64,000 bases of DNA from an uncultured Bryobacteraceae bacterium (GTDB lineage Bacteria > Acidobacteriota > Terriglobia > Bryobacterales > Bryobacteraceae). The stretch's first letter is position 1, and each line of letters opens with the position of its first letter. Location: positions 1 to 64,000 of the forward strand of contig CALDSU010000004.1 of NCBI GenBank assembly GCA_937924525.1, given 5' to 3'. The translations under genes were made by a program, and so were the position numbers. Positions 62,356-64,000 of this stretch are shown piece by piece. The notes beneath the pieces were generated by a model. The model worked only from the letters and a program-made list of their open reading frames with translations, did no database searches and had not been told where the DNA came from.

Positions 62356-62799
62356 ATGAAGCGCAGCATACTGGTGGTGCTCGTCAGCGGCGCGTTATGC
62401 GGGCTGGCGTGCGCAAGGAAGCCCATGAAAGAGTTCCTGAACCTGGACGACAAGCGCCCACCGGGGTACACCCACGTGGTCACCTCGCCGCCCGGCAAAA
62501 TGGTTTTCTTGTCGGGGATGGCGGGTGCGAATCCCGACGGGTCCATGCCGCCGGATTTCCGGACGCAGGCGGACAACACATTTCGGACGATCGGCCGCGC
62601 GTTGAAGATGGCCGGCGCCGACTTCCAGGACATCGTGAAGATCAACTACTTCCTGGCGGACATGAAGTACATCGGAGAACTGCGGGAGGTGCGGGCCAAC
62701 TACCTGAACATGGAGGCGCCGCCGGCGGCGACGGCGGTGCAGAGCGGCCTGACCGGGATCTTGTTGGAAGTCGAATGCATCGCAATGATTCCGGAATGA
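62356..62799 (+). CDS. RidA/YjgF-family lipoprotein
   Basis: 147 residues from ATG 62356. MKRSILVVLVSGALCGLACARK is a lipoprotein signal with lipobox GLAC, so the protein should be exported and anchored. The mature part is a RidA trimer-forming domain: YTHVVTSPPGKMVFLSGMAG, DFRTQADNTFRTIGRALKMAGADFQDIVKINYFLADM and VRANYLNMEAPPAATAVQSGL. The Arg that binds the imine carboxylate in true RidA (R105 in E. coli) is replaced in the PAATAV segment (PARxxV normally), so it is not a standard enamine deaminase. Overlaps the amidohydrolase start by ATGA. Confidence 0.85.
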   Translation: MKRSILVVLVSGALCGLACARKPMKEFLNLDDKRPPGYTHVVTSPPGKMVFLSGMAGANPDGSMPPDFRTQADNTFRTIGRALKMAGADFQDIVKINYFLADMKYIGELREVRANYLNMEAPPAATAVQSGLTGILLEVECIAMIPE

Positions 62800-63671
62800 G
62801 CCGGCGGACCTGTGTGGGGGCGGCGGTAGCGGCGGTCCTTTCCGCCGACGCGCCCGTGCCGATCATCGATATCCATCAACACACGCCCTACAGCACGCGT
62901 ACGCCGGAAGAACTGGTGCGCCATCAGCAGACCATGGGTGTGGCCAAGACGGTGCTGTTGCCTGCCGGGCGGGCCTATTCGCTCGCCGTCGGCATTGGCG
63001 GCAACGAGGCCGCGCTGGCCCTGGCGCGGCGCTACCCCGGCCAATACTATTTTTTCGCCAACGAACTGCCCGACATTCCCGAGACCAAAGCGACCCTGGA
63101 AAAGTACTTGAAACTGGGCGCCATCGGCATCGGCGAGCAGAAGTTTCACGTGGCGTGCGACGGCCCGGCGATGCAACTGGTGGCGTCGGTGGCGCAGGAA
63201 TTCAACGTCCCCGTGCTGATGCACTTCGAGCACGGGGCCTACAACCTGGAGTACGAGCGGTTCCCCAATCTGCTCAAGCGCTTTCCGAAGGTCAACTTCA
63301 TTGGTCACGCGCAGACCTTTTGGGCCAACATCGACCAAGGCCACATCCAAAGCATCCTCTATCCGCGCACGCGGGTGACGCCGGGAGGGTGGACGGACCG
63401 CTGGCTGGCCGACTACCCGAATTTCTATGGCGACCTGAGCGCTGGTTCCGGTCTGAACGCGTTGCAGCGCGACGAAGAGCACGCACGGGAATTCCTGAAG
63501 CGCCACCAGGACAAACTACTTTACGGGAGCGACTGCAACGACCGGATGGGGCGCGGCGGCGGCTGTTCCGGCTGGCAACAGATGGAAATGATCCGTAAGC
63601 TGGCGCCCGACCGGGGGGTGCAGCGGAAGATTTTCCACGACAACGCGGCGAGGATCATGCGCTTGAGTTGA
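62796..63671 (+). CDS. exported amidohydrolase, amidohydrolase_2 type
   Basis: 291 residues from ATG 62796. MSRRTCVGAAVAAVLSADA resembles a Tat or Sec signal (SRRTCVG). PIIDIHQHT carries the metal-binding HxH; QKFHVACDG, PVLMHFEHGAYN (His), KVNFIGHAQTFW (His) and LLYGSDCNDR (Asp) follow in the order of a TIM-barrel amidohydrolase_2 (PF04909). These enzymes hydrolyse or decarboxylate ring compounds. Translationally coupled to the RidA-like lipoprotein, so both probably work on the same compound outside the cytoplasm. Confidence 0.85.
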   Translation: MSRRTCVGAAVAAVLSADAPVPIIDIHQHTPYSTRTPEELVRHQQTMGVAKTVLLPAGRAYSLAVGIGGNEAALALARRYPGQYYFFANELPDIPETKATLEKYLKLGAIGIGEQKFHVACDGPAMQLVASVAQEFNVPVLMHFEHGAYNLEYERFPNLLKRFPKVNFIGHAQTFWANIDQGHIQSILYPRTRVTPGGWTDRWLADYPNFYGDLSAGSGLNALQRDEEHAREFLKRHQDKLLYGSDCNDRMGRGGGCSGWQQMEMIRKLAPDRGVQRKIFHDNAARIMRLS

Positions 63672-64000
63672 GGGTTGGCTCCGCGGCGCCCTTGCCGACC
63701 GGTTCGTCCGGGGCAGCGCCCGCCGCGGGCGCCCAGCGGTGCAGCGCGCCCCACAGATCCTCGGCCGTGACCGGCTTGGTGATGTAGTCGTTCATGCCCG
63801 CCTGCAAGGCTTTCCGCCGGTCGGAGTCCATGGCCGCCGCCGTGATGGCCACGATGGGGATGTCCCGGTTTGGTCCGGGCGTGTCGCGGATCTTCCGCGC
63901 CGCGCCGCAGCCGTCGAGCACGGGCATGAAGCAGTCCATGAAGATGACGTCATAACGCCAGGAAGCGGCTTTCTCTACCGCCTGCTGTCCGTTCTCGACG
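63655..64000 (-). CDS. C-terminal receiver domain of a kinase or regulator (5' end outside window)
   Basis: The frame is open at the window edge. It reads DVIFMDCFMPVLDGCGAARKI (phospho-Asp in MDC), IPIVAITAAAM and MNDYITKPV (Lys), the core of a receiver domain. The MDCxMP and NDYITKP motifs are typical of receivers at the end of hybrid histidine kinases, as in the gene at 48897. An Ala/Pro-rich tail ends the protein. The stop overlaps the amidohydrolase gene by 17 bases. Confidence 0.85.
   Translation of the reverse strand, partial: VENGQQAVEKAASWRYDVIFMDCFMPVLDGCGAARKIRDTPGPNRDIPIVAITAAAMDSDRRKALQAGMNDYITKPVTAEDLWGALHRWAPAAGAAPDEPVGKGAAEPTLNSSA

Overview
The window is 64 kb of GC-rich bacterial DNA with tightly packed genes, many GTG or TTG starts and many 4-base ATGA overlaps. 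I saw no rRNA, tRNA, CRISPR array or insertion sequence. Gene content points to an Acidobacteriota genome of the Bryobacter/Solibacter kind. The clues are an S9 peptidase with PD40 propeller, secreted sialidase-like and GH43-like propellers, a GH88 hydrolase, a carotenoid oxygenase, HAF-repeat and beta-sandwich gene remnants, and a small Cys-containing secreted protein of a type I associate with that group. The taxonomic call is an inference from memory of these families. The first 6.3 kb uses more GGG/GTG/CTG codons than the DNA just to its right; it may be the same genome, a transferred block or an assembly join.

Layout. 1-6.3 kb: a MobB-MobA fusion (cut by the window edge), a PaaI-type thioesterase, a membrane protein, then an operon of NamZ-type muramidase (DUF1343), HAD phosphatase, zinc-ribbon protein and D-Ala-D-Ala ligase (cell-wall theme). 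6.4-15 kb: malic enzyme-phosphotransacetylase fusion (maeB), purU, S9 peptidase, alpha/beta hydrolase, a divergent acetate kinase and a TPR protein. 15.1-29.6 kb, all minus strand: an exopolysaccharide locus with a polytopic protein, WecA-like initiating transferase, four glycosyltransferases, a Wzy-like polymerase, a Wzc-type tyrosine autokinase, a Wza-type export protein, a TMTC-like GT-C/TPR protein and DUF2304. It is interrupted at 25.5-26.4 kb by decayed gene fragments. 29.7-37.4 kb: Kbl-type aminotransferase, small membrane protein, GH43-like lipoprotein, histidine kinase, exported methyltransferase, Dabb protein, DUF3592-like protein, transaldolase, GNAT and a sialidase-like protein.

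37.4-45.4 kb holds several unusual pairs. A flavin-dependent-halogenase-like enzyme is translationally coupled to a carotenoid cleavage oxygenase. A GH88 hydrolase sits with an unknown membrane protein, next to a SET-domain methyltransferase. A HAD phosphatase is coupled to an sn-glycerol-1-phosphate dehydrogenase-like enzyme. 45.4-54.2 kb: MFS transporter, orphan CpaE/TadZ-like ATPase, LuxR-type regulator, hybrid histidine kinase, small secreted protein, FN3 lipoprotein and the hslV-hslU protease genes.

54.4-60.4 kb is the most distinctive block. It is a complete ABC / membrane-fusion / TolC exporter operon without an identifiable substrate, bracketed by two paralogous ArsR-type regulators. 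Two divergent promoters there each carry the same GAATAT-GAAAC element, and the ATPase has an altered signature motif and H-loop. The window ends with DinB, a sugar isomerase-like TIM barrel, a RidA-like lipoprotein coupled to an exported amidohydrolase, and the C-terminal receiver of a kinase cut by the edge.
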